This document shows positions 1-7,817 of a stretch of 64,000 bases of DNA, one piece after another. The notes under the pieces were generated by a model. The model was not told where the DNA came from, made no database searches, and was given only the letters and a program-made list of their open reading frames with translations. This DNA comes from Pseudomonadota bacterium. GTDB taxonomy: Bacteria > Pseudomonadota > Alphaproteobacteria > Sphingomonadales > Sphingomonadaceae. Location: NCBI GenBank assembly GCA_023458055.1, contig JAEXAW010000046.1:1-64000 (forward strand), read 5' to 3'. The stretch's first letter is position 1. Each line of letters starts with the position of its first letter. Both the position numbers and the translations under genes were made by a program.

Positions 1-95
1 GGCGCGACCCCTCCACCACTCGCTTGCGCGAGCGGTCCCCCTCCCCCCTTGCTTCGCAAGCGGGGAGGATTTGATGTTGCAGGAGCACGCCAGCG
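1..95. repeat. Palindromic intergenic repeat ahead of MFS gene
   Basis: No gene is visible here. Positions about 41-68 form a hairpin: a C-rich arm ending CCCTTGC, a TTC loop, then GCAAGCGGGGAGG. A smaller palindrome, CGCTTGCGCGAGCG, lies at about 21-34. This resembles the REP-like elements between other genes in this window (compare 36351-36520) and may end an upstream transcript. The ribosome binding site of the next gene (AGGAG at 81-85) follows directly. Confidence 0.5.
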
Positions 96-1760
96 TTGAC
101 CACCGAAACCGCCTCGCCCGTTGCCGATCCCGCGCCGCCGCGTCCTTTCTCGATCCCGATTTTCCGTAATGTCTGGTTCGCCAGCATGGCGTCCAATTTC
201 GGCGGTCTCGTTCAAGGCGTCGGCGCGGCCTGGTTGATGTTGTCGCTGGGCGGTACCGCGACGCAGGTTGCGCTGGTCCAAGCTTCGGTCACATTGCCCA
301 TCATGGTGATGTCGTTGTTCGCCGGCGCGATTGCCGATAGCCATGACCGGCGCTCGATCATGCTCTATGCGCAAAGCTTCATGCTGGTCTGCTCGGCCTT
401 GCTTGCCTTTGCCGCATGGCGCGGGATGCTGAGCCCGGTGAGCCTCCTCATGTTCACCTTTCTGATCGGTTGCGGCACCGCGATGAACGGTCCGGCGTGG
501 CAAGCTCTGGTCGGCGACATGGTGCCACGCGCCACCCTCCCCGCAGCAGTGACGATGAATTCGATGGGGTTCAACATCGCGCGCAGCGTTGGTCCCGCGC
601 TTGGCGGGATTATCGTAGCGGTCGCAGGGTCCTTTGCTGCCTTCGCTTTCAATGCGCTCTCCTATATTCCGCTCATTGCGGTGCTGGCGCGGTGGCGTGC
701 GCCGCAGAACGGCAGCAATCTCCCGCGCGAAACCGTGGGGGCCGCCATGCTCGCCGGGGTGCGCTATGTCAGCGCGTCGCCCGCCATCATGCGCGTCATT
801 CTGAGAGCCGCCCTGTTCGGACTGGGCGCCGCCGCCGTGCCCTCGCTGTTGCCGCTCGTCTCGCGCCATCTGGTCGCGGGCGATGCCACCATCTTCGGGC
901 TTCTGTCCGGAACATTCGGAGCGGGCGCGGTACTCGGAGCCTATGGAGCCTCGCGCCTGCGCCGGACGCAAAATGCCGAACGCCTTATCCGCGCCGCCAT
1001 CCTGCTGGTCGCAGTCGGAACTGCCATAGTTGCGGCCAGTCGCATTCTCCCGGTGACCATGCTCGGCCTGTTCCTTGCCGGGATGGGCTGGGTTGCGGCG
1101 CTTTCCAGCTTCAACGTCTCGGTACAGATGAATGCGCCGCGTTGGGTCGTGGGGCGCGCCCTCTCGCTCTACCAGATGGGCACCTTCGGCGCGATGGCGG
1201 TCGGTTCCTGGCTTGCCGGGGCAATTGCCCAGCATGGCAGCATCGCGCTGGCGCTGTATGTTGCGACCGCGATCATGGCGGCCGGCCTTATTGCCGCGCT
1301 GCTGTTTCCGGTTGCACCCGATGAGGCGCTCAATCTCGACCTTTCCAACCATTGGCATGAGCCTGATCTTGCGGTCGCCATCGAGCCCCGGTCCGGGCCA
1401 GTCGTGATCACGGTCGAATATCATATTGCCGAAGCCAATCAACTTGCCTTTCTAGCCGCAATGAACGAGCGACGCCGCATCCGTCGCCGCGATGGTGCGC
1501 GGCATTGGCGGCTGCTGCGCGACCTTGGTGATCCGGAGCTCTGGGTCGAACGCTATGACGTCCCGAGCTGGACCGATTATGTGCGGCACAATATGCGGCG
1601 GACGGTTGCCGATACCGATAATTTCGCCGCCATTCGCGCGCTCCATGAAGGTAGCTGGCCGCCGCCGATCCATCGCATGCTCGAACGCGAGCCCGGACGG
1701 CAGGCCGTCGATCCGCTGCCCGACCGCGAGGCGATGACCGATCCGGCGCGCTCAAGCTAG
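96..1760 (+). CDS. MFS transporter (MFS_3 / enterobactin-exporter-like family)
   Basis: This is a 554-residue inner-membrane transporter of the major facilitator superfamily, probably an exporter of a small molecule; the substrate cannot be read from sequence. About twelve hydrophobic helices fill residues 20-410, with the MFS loop motif GAIADSHDRRS near residue 70. A soluble C-terminal extension of about 130 residues (from about 420, rich in W and R) is typical of the MFS_3/DUF894 branch. The start is TTG at 96, supported by AGGAG ten bases upstream; the nearby ATG at 74 is in another frame. The stop codon TAG (1758-1760) lies inside the end of the repeat element at 1757-2028, so the native end of the gene may have been altered by insertion. 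Confidence 0.85.
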   Translation: MTTETASPVADPAPPRPFSIPIFRNVWFASMASNFGGLVQGVGAAWLMLSLGGTATQVALVQASVTLPIMVMSLFAGAIADSHDRRSIMLYAQSFMLVCSALLAFAAWRGMLSPVSLLMFTFLIGCGTAMNGPAWQALVGDMVPRATLPAAVTMNSMGFNIARSVGPALGGIIVAVAGSFAAFAFNALSYIPLIAVLARWRAPQNGSNLPRETVGAAMLAGVRYVSASPAIMRVILRAALFGLGAAAVPSLLPLVSRHLVAGDATIFGLLSGTFGAGAVLGAYGASRLRRTQNAERLIRAAILLVAVGTAIVAASRILPVTMLGLFLAGMGWVAALSSFNVSVQMNAPRWVVGRALSLYQMGTFGAMAVGSWLAGAIAQHGSIALALYVATAIMAAGLIAALLFPVAPDEALNLDLSNHWHEPDLAVAIEPRSGPVVITVEYHIAEANQLAFLAAMNERRRIRRRDGARHWRLLRDLGDPELWVERYDVPSWTDYVRHNMRRTVADTDNFAAIRALHEGSWPPPIHRMLEREPGRQAVDPLPDREAMTDPARSS

Positions 1761-2028
1761 GGTCAGGACCCGTTAAATAGATCGTCGAGGCGTCAAAATG
1801 GCGAAGATATCGAAGTAAAACGGCCGCAGTCAGGCAGTTATTCTGCCTGCAAGGTTGTTTTGCTTTGAGATCAAAGCCATTTTGACGTCCCGCAGGGATT
1901 TGGCCAATTTCGCCCCGTGCTGCGTTGGCAAGTCTTGAGATATGTTTATATCCCTGCGCCTTGCCGCCTTGCACAGAACGAAATTGGCCCAAACCTCGAT
2001 CGACCTATTTAACGGGTCCTGACCCTAG
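1757..2028. mobile_element. MITE-like element with perfect 24-bp terminal inverted repeats
   Basis: The two ends, 1757-1780 and 2005-2028, are perfect inverted repeats; each begins CTAGGGTCAGGACCCG inward. Homology continues weakly inside (TCGAGG on both arms, one base offset). The interior holds two nested long palindromes: one bounded by GCGTCAAAATGGC (about 1790-1802) and GCCATTTTGACG (about 1877-1888), containing the hairpin CAGGCAG-TTATT-CTGCCTG, and one bounded by GGCCAATTTCG (about 1902) and CGAAATTGGCC (about 1979). There is no transposase frame. If the target duplication is TA (1758-1759 and 2026-2027), an IS630/Tc1-type parent is possible; this is inference. The TAG stops of both flanking genes fall in the repeat ends. 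Confidence 0.75.
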
Positions 2029-2927
2029 ACCTTCCCCCGCACCGCGATCACCAGCCCCGCCGCGACCAGCACCGATCCGGCGATCGCAAGGCCCGACCAG
2101 TGGAAGCCTTCGAGCAGGGTCGAGATCAGCATCGCAATTACCGGGATGAGGACGCTCGACCAGGCCGCCGGCCCCGCCCCCACCTTGCGGATAATGCCAT
2201 AATAAAGCGGGAAGGTGAGCGTGCTTCCGGCGAGCGCGAGATAGCTTACCCCCGCCCAATAGCGCGCATCGGCGGGAAGCGGCGGCGGGCCGCTCACCAC
2301 CAGCGCCAGAAGCCCGTCAAGCAGCGCCCCGATCACCATCGACCAGCCGACCAGCGCGAACATATTCTGCCGCCGCGCGCTGTCGGCTTGCTGCACTACA
2401 TTGGAGAGCGAGGCCGCCACCACCGCAACCAGCGTGAAGCCAATGCCTTTCAACACTGCCGCGCCGCCCACCGCTGCGCTGCGATATTCGTGGAGGAGCA
2501 ACAACGCGACGCCGATGACCGCGATAGCCGCCCCCGCCAGAAACGGGCGCGACAGGGGCGTTTTGTGGAAAATCCAGGAAAACAGGCTGTTGGGAATGAT
2601 GAGCAGAGCAAACACCACCGCGACCAGCCCCGAGGTGATAAACCCTTCGGCGAGATAGACGAAATTATAGTTGGTGACGAACTGGGCCACGCCGATCATC
2701 ACCGCGAGCATCCAGCCGCCCCGATCCAGCCGGAAGCTCTGCCGCGTCACCGCGAGATAGGCCGCCATACCGATGCTCGCGATGACGAAGCGATAGGTCA
2801 CCGACCAGATCGGCGGCACCGCGCCCAATCCATCGCGGATGACGAACCAGGTCGACCCCCAGATCAGCGTCACGATCACAAAGGGGATCAGGATGCGCGG
2901 GGAAAGGAGGGAGGGGGGATGGGTCAT
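2025..2927 (-). CDS. EamA/DMT-family transporter
   Basis: A 300-residue inner-membrane protein of the drug/metabolite transporter superfamily. It has about ten hydrophobic helices in two EamA repeats (roughly residues 10-145 and 160-295). The N-terminal helix carries the family-typical LIWGSTWFVI. The substrate is unknown; members export amino acids or other metabolites. I place the start at ATG 2927; an in-frame TTG lies one codon upstream. The stop codon (TAG on the minus strand, 2025-2027) lies in the right end of the repeat element, mirroring the MFS gene on the other side. Confidence 0.85.
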   Translation of the reverse strand: MTHPPSLLSPRILIPFVIVTLIWGSTWFVIRDGLGAVPPIWSVTYRFVIASIGMAAYLAVTRQSFRLDRGGWMLAVMIGVAQFVTNYNFVYLAEGFITSGLVAVVFALLIIPNSLFSWIFHKTPLSRPFLAGAAIAVIGVALLLLHEYRSAAVGGAAVLKGIGFTLVAVVAASLSNVVQQADSARRQNMFALVGWSMVIGALLDGLLALVVSGPPPLPADARYWAGVSYLALAGSTLTFPLYYGIIRKVGAGPAAWSSVLIPVIAMLISTLLEGFHWSGLAIAGSVLVAAGLVIAVRGKV

Positions 2928-2935
2928 CAAATATC

Positions 2936-3005
2936 CGAAGCCCTGAGCTCGTCGAAGGGCGTGTATTTGGTTGAGAGACGTGCTTCGACAAGCTCAGCAC
3001 TACGG
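2936..3005. repeat. REP-like inverted repeat pair
   Basis: Two oppositely oriented copies of a short palindromic unit: CCCTGAGCTCGTCGAAGGGC at 2941-2960 and TGCTTCGACAAGCTCAGCAC at 2981-3000, about 20 bases apart. The same unit pair recurs at 4081-4162. It separates the EamA gene (start side) from the end of xth. Confidence 0.7.
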
Positions 3006-3042
3006 ATTTGTTTTGGCACCAGAGTCGGCAAAAAGTCGCTTT

Positions 3043-3816
3043 TCATTCGGTAATCTCGATCCAGGCGGGGGCATGGTCGCTGGGCTTTTCAAGGCCGCGC
3101 ACATATTTGTCCACCCCGGCATCGACCAGGCGTTCGGCGATGGCTGGCGAGAGCAGCAGATGGTCGAGCCTCAGACCCGCATTGCGGCCCCAGGCATCAC
3201 GGAAATAATCCCAGAAGGTGTAAATGCGCGCGTCGGGGTGAAGCTGGCGGATTGCATCCTGCCAGCCTTGGGCGAGGAGCGCCGCATAGGCCGCGCGCAC
3301 CTCCGGGTTGAACAGCGCATCACCCTCCCACCGTTCGGGCTTATAGACGTCCAGGTCGGTCGGCATGATATTATAATCGCCCGCAAGGATCGCCGGGACG
3401 CCGCTATCATAAAGGCTCATCGCATGGGCTGCGAATTGTTGGAGCCATGCCAGCTTATAGTCAAATTTCGGCCCCGGGCGCGGATTGCCATTTGGGCAAT
3501 AGAGGCAACCGATGAGGATGCCTTCAACCGCCGCTTCGATATAGCGGGCTTGGGCGGGGTCAGGGTCGCCCGGAAGGCCGCGCCGCGTTTCCACCGGGGT
3601 TGAGCCGCGCGCGAGGATCGCGACGCCATTCCAGCTTTTCTGCCCCTGCCACACCGCGCCATAGCCCGCCTCTTCGAGCGCGGCAGCGGGGAAATTGGCA
3701 GACGGGGATTTCAGTTCCTGCAAGCACACCACATCCGGCTGCTCCCGCGCCAGCCAGCCGAGCAGCGCGGAGAGGCGGCCGTTGATCCCGTTAATGTTGA
3801 AGGTCGCAATGCGCAT
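3043..3816 (-). CDS. xth: Exodeoxyribonuclease III
   Basis: A 257-residue cytoplasmic AP endonuclease and 3'-5' exonuclease of the EEP nuclease family, acting in base-excision repair. Visible active-site elements are N7 in FNINGI, E34 in CLQELK, the Tyr of CLYCPNGNP, GDYNIMPTD near residue 150, LDHLLLS near 229 and the catalytic His in SDHAPAW near the C terminus. Length fits the 255-265 usual for ExoIII. I chose ATG 3816 (MRIATFNINGING) because the family starts there; an open extension of nine codons upstream has no homologous look. It stands alone, followed by a REP-like repeat. Confidence 0.93.
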   Translation of the reverse strand: MRIATFNINGINGRLSALLGWLAREQPDVVCLQELKSPSANFPAAALEEAGYGAVWQGQKSWNGVAILARGSTPVETRRGLPGDPDPAQARYIEAAVEGILIGCLYCPNGNPRPGPKFDYKLAWLQQFAAHAMSLYDSGVPAILAGDYNIMPTDLDVYKPERWEGDALFNPEVRAAYAALLAQGWQDAIRQLHPDARIYTFWDYFRDAWGRNAGLRLDHLLLSPAIAERLVDAGVDKYVRGLEKPSDHAPAWIEITE

Positions 3817-4182
3817 CAGATACCATATGTTGTGGTTGGACAAAGTAGGAAATCAAACTGGCTCATTTCTGCCAAAAATACCCGCTTACGTTCCTAAACT
3901 TCTTAGATTTCACGCAAATTTCGGGGGGTATCCCGCATACTATATGTTGAGGGTGGGACCAGGGCGTGAAGCGGGACAAACAGGATCATGCGCGAATCTC
4001 CATAAGGGCGAACCGGTCGATAGTGGCGCGCGGGAAAACTGTAGGACAGGGGGTTTTTGCTGCCTGCAATTTAATTTTTTCCCGAAGTGCTGAGCTTGTC
4101 GAAGCACGTTTCGAGGTTTGGAATTTGCCGATGGACGTCCTTCGACAGGCTCAGGACTTCGGATACTATTCGGGTCCTCGCC
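3817..4182. other. Gene-free stretch between threonine aldolase and xth
   Basis: About 365 bases without a convincing gene. The part nearest xth (3817-3960) is AT-richer than its surroundings and probably holds the xth promoter on the minus strand. The part from 4081 on is a REP-like repeat pair. Short frames reading out of the region are shadows of the repeat. Confidence 0.6.
4081..4162. repeat. REP-like inverted repeat pair (second copy)
   Basis: Contains GTGCTGAGCTTGTCGAAGCAC at about 4087-4107 as a near-palindrome, then GTCCTTCGACAGGCTCAGGAC at about 4137-4157 in the opposite sense, flanked by CCGAAG and CTTCGG. This is the same unit as at 2936-3005. It lies directly downstream of the threonine aldolase gene and may act as a transcript end or stabiliser. 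Confidence 0.7.
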
Positions 4183-5202
4183 CTAAAGCGCCGCAATCGC
4201 CTCGGCGAGCGGGCGCACGGCGGCTTCGTCCTGATCCCAACTGGTGACCAGCCGCGCCGCGCCTGTTCCGTCGCGACTTGGCCAATCATAAAAGTCGAAG
4301 CCTTTGCCCCGCAACCCCGCCGCCTCATCAGCGGAAAGGCGCAGGAAAATCTCGTTCGCCTCGACCGGATAGAGCAAGCGCGCACCCGCTGCCGTGCCGA
4401 TCAGCGTCGCGCTCGTATTGGCGGCGCGGGCGTTGGCGAGCCACAGCTCGCCCTCCAGCATCGCCAAGATTTGCGCGGCCAGAAACCGCCCTTTGGATTG
4501 CAAATGCCCCGACCGTTTGCGCAGCTCGCGCGCGGCGCCGACAGAATCGCCAAAGAACAGGATCGCCTCCGCGCCCATACCGCCATTTTTGACGCAGCCA
4601 AACGACAGCGCATCGACGCCTGCGCGCCATGTCAGGTCAGCGGGTGACGCGCCGCCACTCGCCGCGCTCGCCACCGCATTGGCAAAGCGCGCACCGTCCA
4701 TGTGGAGTTTGAGGCCGTGCGCCTTGGCGATATCTCCAATCGCCGCGACCTCGTCGGCCCGCCAGACAAGGCCATATTCGCTCGCATTGGTGATCGAAAT
4801 CGCGGCGGGCTGGACCTGATGCACATCGTTGCGGATCGCGCCGAGCCGCGCCTTGAGCGCGTCCACCTCAATCTTCGCGCCCGCGCCGGGGAGGAGCATC
4901 AGCTTCGCCCCGCCCGAAAACAGCGCCGGGGCACCGCACTCATCAACCTCGATATGCGCTTCTTCATGGCACAGTATGGCTTGATGCGGGCGGGCAAATT
5001 GGGCGAGTGCAATACAGTTGGCGGCGGTGCCGGTGGCGACCCACAGCGCGGTCACTTGGGTTTCGAACAGCTCCGAAAAGGCGGCATCCAACCGCGCCGA
5101 CCACCTGTCGCCATCATAAGCCGTGTCCTGACGATTGGCGGCGGCAATCGCCTCCATCACCTTGGGATGCACAGGCGCGGCGTTATCGGAAAAGAAGCGC
5201 AT
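4183..5202 (-). CDS. Low-specificity L-threonine aldolase family protein
   Basis: A 339-residue PLP-dependent fold-type I lyase, expected to cleave L-threonine or allo-threonine to glycine and acetaldehyde in the cytoplasm. The N terminus MRFFSDNAAPVHPKVMEAI, the HMDGARFANAV segment (Asp that holds the PLP pyridine nitrogen) and SFGCVKNGGMGAEAI (the PLP-binding Lys near residue 200) are characteristic. The ATG at 5202 is preceded by GGGAG; the longer open frame upstream runs through a palindromic repeat and is not coding. Beta-eliminating lyases share the fold, so exact substrate preference is uncertain. Confidence 0.88.
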   Translation of the reverse strand: MRFFSDNAAPVHPKVMEAIAAANRQDTAYDGDRWSARLDAAFSELFETQVTALWVATGTAANCIALAQFARPHQAILCHEEAHIEVDECGAPALFSGGAKLMLLPGAGAKIEVDALKARLGAIRNDVHQVQPAAISITNASEYGLVWRADEVAAIGDIAKAHGLKLHMDGARFANAVASAASGGASPADLTWRAGVDALSFGCVKNGGMGAEAILFFGDSVGAARELRKRSGHLQSKGRFLAAQILAMLEGELWLANARAANTSATLIGTAAGARLLYPVEANEIFLRLSADEAAGLRGKGFDFYDWPSRDGTGAARLVTSWDQDEAAVRPLAEAIAAL

Positions 5203-5218
5203 TTCTGCTCCCAACTCT

Positions 5219-5297
5219 GTGCTCCTGCGAAGGCAGGAGCCTAGGGCCGCAAAACACAGCGTCGGCCACACTGGGCCCCTGCCTGCGCAGGGGCACG
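5219..5297. repeat. Palindromic intergenic repeat
   Basis: Two hairpins in the short gap between argG and the aldolase gene: GCTCCTGCGAAGGCAGGAGC at about 5220-5239 and CCCCTGCCTGCGCAGGGG at about 5277-5294. This is a different repeat class from the CGAAG-type units at 2936 and 4081. Confidence 0.65.
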
Positions 5298-5305
5298 ACA
5301 AATTT

Positions 5306-6523
5306 TTACCGATCCCGTCGGCCCAGCAACCGCAAGCGCAGCGCATTCAACTTAATAAACCCTTCGGCATCGCGCTGGTCGTAAGCGCCCGCGTCATCCT
5401 CAAACGTCACCACTTTCTCGCTATAAAGCGAATAAGGCGATTTGCGGCCGACCACGATCACGCTCCCCTTATAAAGCTTAAGGCGCACCGTGCCGGTGAC
5501 CTTTTGCTGGCTATGGTCAATCGCGGCTTGCAGCATTTCGCGTTCGGGCGAGAACCAGAAGCCGTTGTAAATCAGCTCGGCATAACGCGGGACAAGTTCA
5601 TCCTTGAGATGCGCCGCGCCGCGATCAAGCGTCAGCTGCTCGATGCCGCGATGGGCGAGATGGTAGATGGTGCCGCCCGGCGTTTCATACATGCCGCGCG
5701 ATTTCATGCCGACAAAGCGGTTTTCAACCAGATCGAGACGGCCAATGCCATGTTTGCGGCCGAGATCATTGAGCGCCGCGAGCAAGGTTGCGGGGCTCAT
5801 CGCCTGACCGTTTAACGCAACGCCATCGCCGCGTTCAAAATCAATCGTGATATATTCCGGCTGGTCGGGCGCATCTTCGGGATTGACCGTGCGCGAATAG
5901 ACATAATCGGGCACTTCCTCCCACGGATCTTCGAGCACTTTGCCTTCGGAGGAGGTATGCAGCATATTGGCGTCGGTCGAAAAGGGCGCTTCGCCGCGCT
6001 TGTCCTTGGCGACCGGGATCTGGTGCTTTTCGGCGAAGTCGATGAGCGCGGTGCGGCTGGTCAAATCCCATTCGCGCCACGGGGCGATGACCTTGATGTC
6101 GGGGTTGAGCGCATAATACCCAAGCTCGAAGCGCACCTGATCATTGCCCTTGCCGGTCGCGCCATGGCTCACTGCATCCGCGCCGACCATTTTGGCAATC
6201 TCGATCTGACGCTTGGCAATCAAGGGCCGCGCAATCGAGGTGCCGAGGAGATAGAGGCCTTCATAGAGCGCATTCCCCCGCATCATCGGGAAGACATAGT
6301 CGCGGACAAATTCTTCCTTGAGGTCATCGATGAAGATATGCTCTTCCTTGACGCCTGCTTGACGGGCTTTTTCGCGCGCGGGCTCGAGTTCCTCGCCCTG
6401 CCCCAGATCGGCGGTGAAAGTCACCACCTCGCAATTATAAGTGGTCTGCAGCCATTTGAGGATAACGCTGGTATCGAGGCCGCCAGAATAGGCCAAAACT
6501 ACCCGCTTGATCTCGTCTGCCAT
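5306..6523 (-). CDS. argG: Argininosuccinate synthase
   Basis: A 405-residue cytoplasmic enzyme joining citrulline and aspartate with ATP cleavage in arginine biosynthesis. The N-terminal ATP pyrophosphatase P-loop is at VVLAYSGGLDTSVILKWL (about residues 8-25); the citrulline/aspartate-binding segments GATGKGNDQVRFE (about 120-132) and TRTVNPEDAP are also visible. Length matches the family (about 400-410). The start ATG at 6523 has AAGGA upstream. It is a single-gene unit here, with no argH next to it. Confidence 0.96.
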   Translation of the reverse strand: MADEIKRVVLAYSGGLDTSVILKWLQTTYNCEVVTFTADLGQGEELEPAREKARQAGVKEEHIFIDDLKEEFVRDYVFPMMRGNALYEGLYLLGTSIARPLIAKRQIEIAKMVGADAVSHGATGKGNDQVRFELGYYALNPDIKVIAPWREWDLTSRTALIDFAEKHQIPVAKDKRGEAPFSTDANMLHTSSEGKVLEDPWEEVPDYVYSRTVNPEDAPDQPEYITIDFERGDGVALNGQAMSPATLLAALNDLGRKHGIGRLDLVENRFVGMKSRGMYETPGGTIYHLAHRGIEQLTLDRGAAHLKDELVPRYAELIYNGFWFSPEREMLQAAIDHSQQKVTGTVRLKLYKGSVIVVGRKSPYSLYSEKVVTFEDDAGAYDQRDAEGFIKLNALRLRLLGRRDR

Positions 6524-6605
6524 TTGCAGTTCCTTATGCTTGAAGATGAAGGCAAGCCCCTATGCCGAGTCTTGCCATGTTGCAACCGCGAAGGGAGGAT
6601 TTCGC

Positions 6606-7052
6606 GTGGCCGAACCCAAGACCAAAGCAACCGAGGTGGACCCGCGCGCTTATATCGCCGCGCTGCCCGATGCGAACCGGCGCGCCGATGCGGAGGTGTT
6701 GCTCGCTTTGTTCGAGCGGGTGACGGGGGAGCCTGCAACCATGTGGGGGCCGTCGATGATCGGCTTCGGGGCCTATGATTATGTCTATGACAGTGGCCAT
6801 AAGGGCACCGCAATGCGCACCGGCTTTGCGCCGCGCAAGGCCAATCTGGTGCTTTATGTGCTGGATGGATGCGCGGGGGATTCGGGCGAGGGCGAACCGG
6901 GCGAGGCCAACCCGCTGCTGGCAAAGCTCGGCAAGCATAAGACCGGCAAATCCTGCCTCTACATCAACAAGCTGGCGGATGTGGATATGGATGTGGTGGA
7001 ACAGCTGGTGCGCGAGGGGTGGGAAACGATGGCGCGGCGTTATCCGGCCTGA
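6606..7052 (+). CDS. DUF1801 domain protein
   Basis: A 148-residue small soluble protein of the DUF1801/YdhG-like fold. Typical features are the helical start VDPRAYIAALPDANRRADAE, then EPATMWGPSMIGFGAY and a C-terminal block GKSCLYINKLADVDMDVVEQL. Biochemical function is unknown. I chose GTG at 6606 because AGGGAGG lies seven bases upstream and homology begins there; the open frame upstream overlaps the argG start on the opposite strand and lacks a sensible ribosome site. Transcription diverges from argG. Confidence 0.8.
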   Translation: MAEPKTKATEVDPRAYIAALPDANRRADAEVLLALFERVTGEPATMWGPSMIGFGAYDYVYDSGHKGTAMRTGFAPRKANLVLYVLDGCAGDSGEGEPGEANPLLAKLGKHKTGKSCLYINKLADVDMDVVEQLVREGWETMARRYPA

Positions 7053-7069
7053 ACCGACGCTTGGCGTCT

Positions 7070-7465
7070 CTAGCCCCGCAAAGCACGCAGCGTCTTAACC
7101 TCGTCGGGATGGCGCGCGAGCAGTTCGATGAGCCCGATGGCGGCATCGCTGGGCGGATTGGTGCCGCTTTCATATTTCTGGAACGCGCGCTTGCCGCCGC
7201 CGATGATGAAGCCCGCTTCTTCCTGCGTGAGGCCAAGCTTTTTGCGGACGGCGCGCACATGCTTGGCATAATCGGAACGCAGCGACTGATAGGCTTCGTC
7301 GGAGGCCTTCAAATCGGCCCCCGAATGAATCGAATCGCTGTCATCATCGGGATACCAGCCGGGAACATCGACGGTCCGCGCCATCGAGCCAAAGCGCACG
7401 GTTTGCGGGCGCACGCCGCGCCGCAACAGCTTGCCGGTTTCGGGATGGGTCCGCGTTTGCGTCAT
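7070..7465 (-). CDS. mqsA: MqsA-family antitoxin (HTH_XRE type)
   Basis: A 131-residue antitoxin and probable autorepressor paired with MqsR. The C-terminal half (about 65-131) is an XRE helix-turn-helix: VRKKLGLTQEEAGFIIGG followed by KRAFQKYESGTNPPSDAAI, as in MqsA. The N-terminal part (HPETGKLLRRGVR, then VDVPGWYPDDD) occupies the place of the zinc-binding CxxC domain of E. coli MqsA, but there is no cysteine anywhere in this protein. It starts four bases after the mqsR stop, so the two are co-transcribed in toxin-first order. Confidence 0.85.
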   Translation of the reverse strand: MTQTRTHPETGKLLRRGVRPQTVRFGSMARTVDVPGWYPDDDSDSIHSGADLKASDEAYQSLRSDYAKHVRAVRKKLGLTQEEAGFIIGGGKRAFQKYESGTNPPSDAAIGLIELLARHPDEVKTLRALRG

Positions 7466-7469
7466 AATC

Positions 7470-7784
7470 TCATGCCTCTTTGAACGATGCGAGCGTCACA
7501 TCAATCAACGTCTCGCCCGCAAATTTCAGATAAAGATAAAGCTCGTCCCAAGGGATAATATAGGTGTCGTGCCAGTTGCGCGGGTTGGCCGGATGATGGG
7601 CGGTTTCCGATTTCACAAAATCTCGGGGCTCCAACCCTTGAACGACCTCGACAATATCCTCCAGTGCATAGCCTAATGCTTGCGCATCCCGCATTGCCTT
7701 GCCGGTAATTTCCAGCGTTTCCGCATCAGCAAACTTCGCCTGGATTTTGGCAAGATCATGATGCGACTTGCGCTTTACCGTCAC
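7470..7784 (-). CDS. mqsR: MqsR-family toxin (mRNA interferase)
   Basis: A 104-residue RelE-like ribonuclease toxin. It aligns by eye with E. coli MqsR: LGYALEDIVEVVQGLEPRDF corresponds to the LGLDFDGMCNVIIGL region, then FVKSETAHH, a WHDTYI block matching WQDVY, and the ending LYLKF...LASFKEA matching VYLKI...VSFKEK. Family members cleave mRNA at GC-containing sites, mostly GCU. The start is GTG at 7784 with AAGGTG upstream. It is the promoter-proximal gene of the toxin-antitoxin operon. Confidence 0.87.
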   Translation of the reverse strand: MTVKRKSHHDLAKIQAKFADAETLEITGKAMRDAQALGYALEDIVEVVQGLEPRDFVKSETAHHPANPRNWHDTYIIPWDELYLYLKFAGETLIDVTLASFKEA

Positions 7785-7817
7785 TACAAATACACCTTAG
7801 TGGTCAATTTTTCAAGA

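Noticed and set aside
1408..1992. Minus-strand 194-codon frame spanning the MFS 3' end and the MITE-like element
   Set aside because: It begins inside the repeat element and reads antisense into the MFS gene; explained by the palindromic element rather than a protein.
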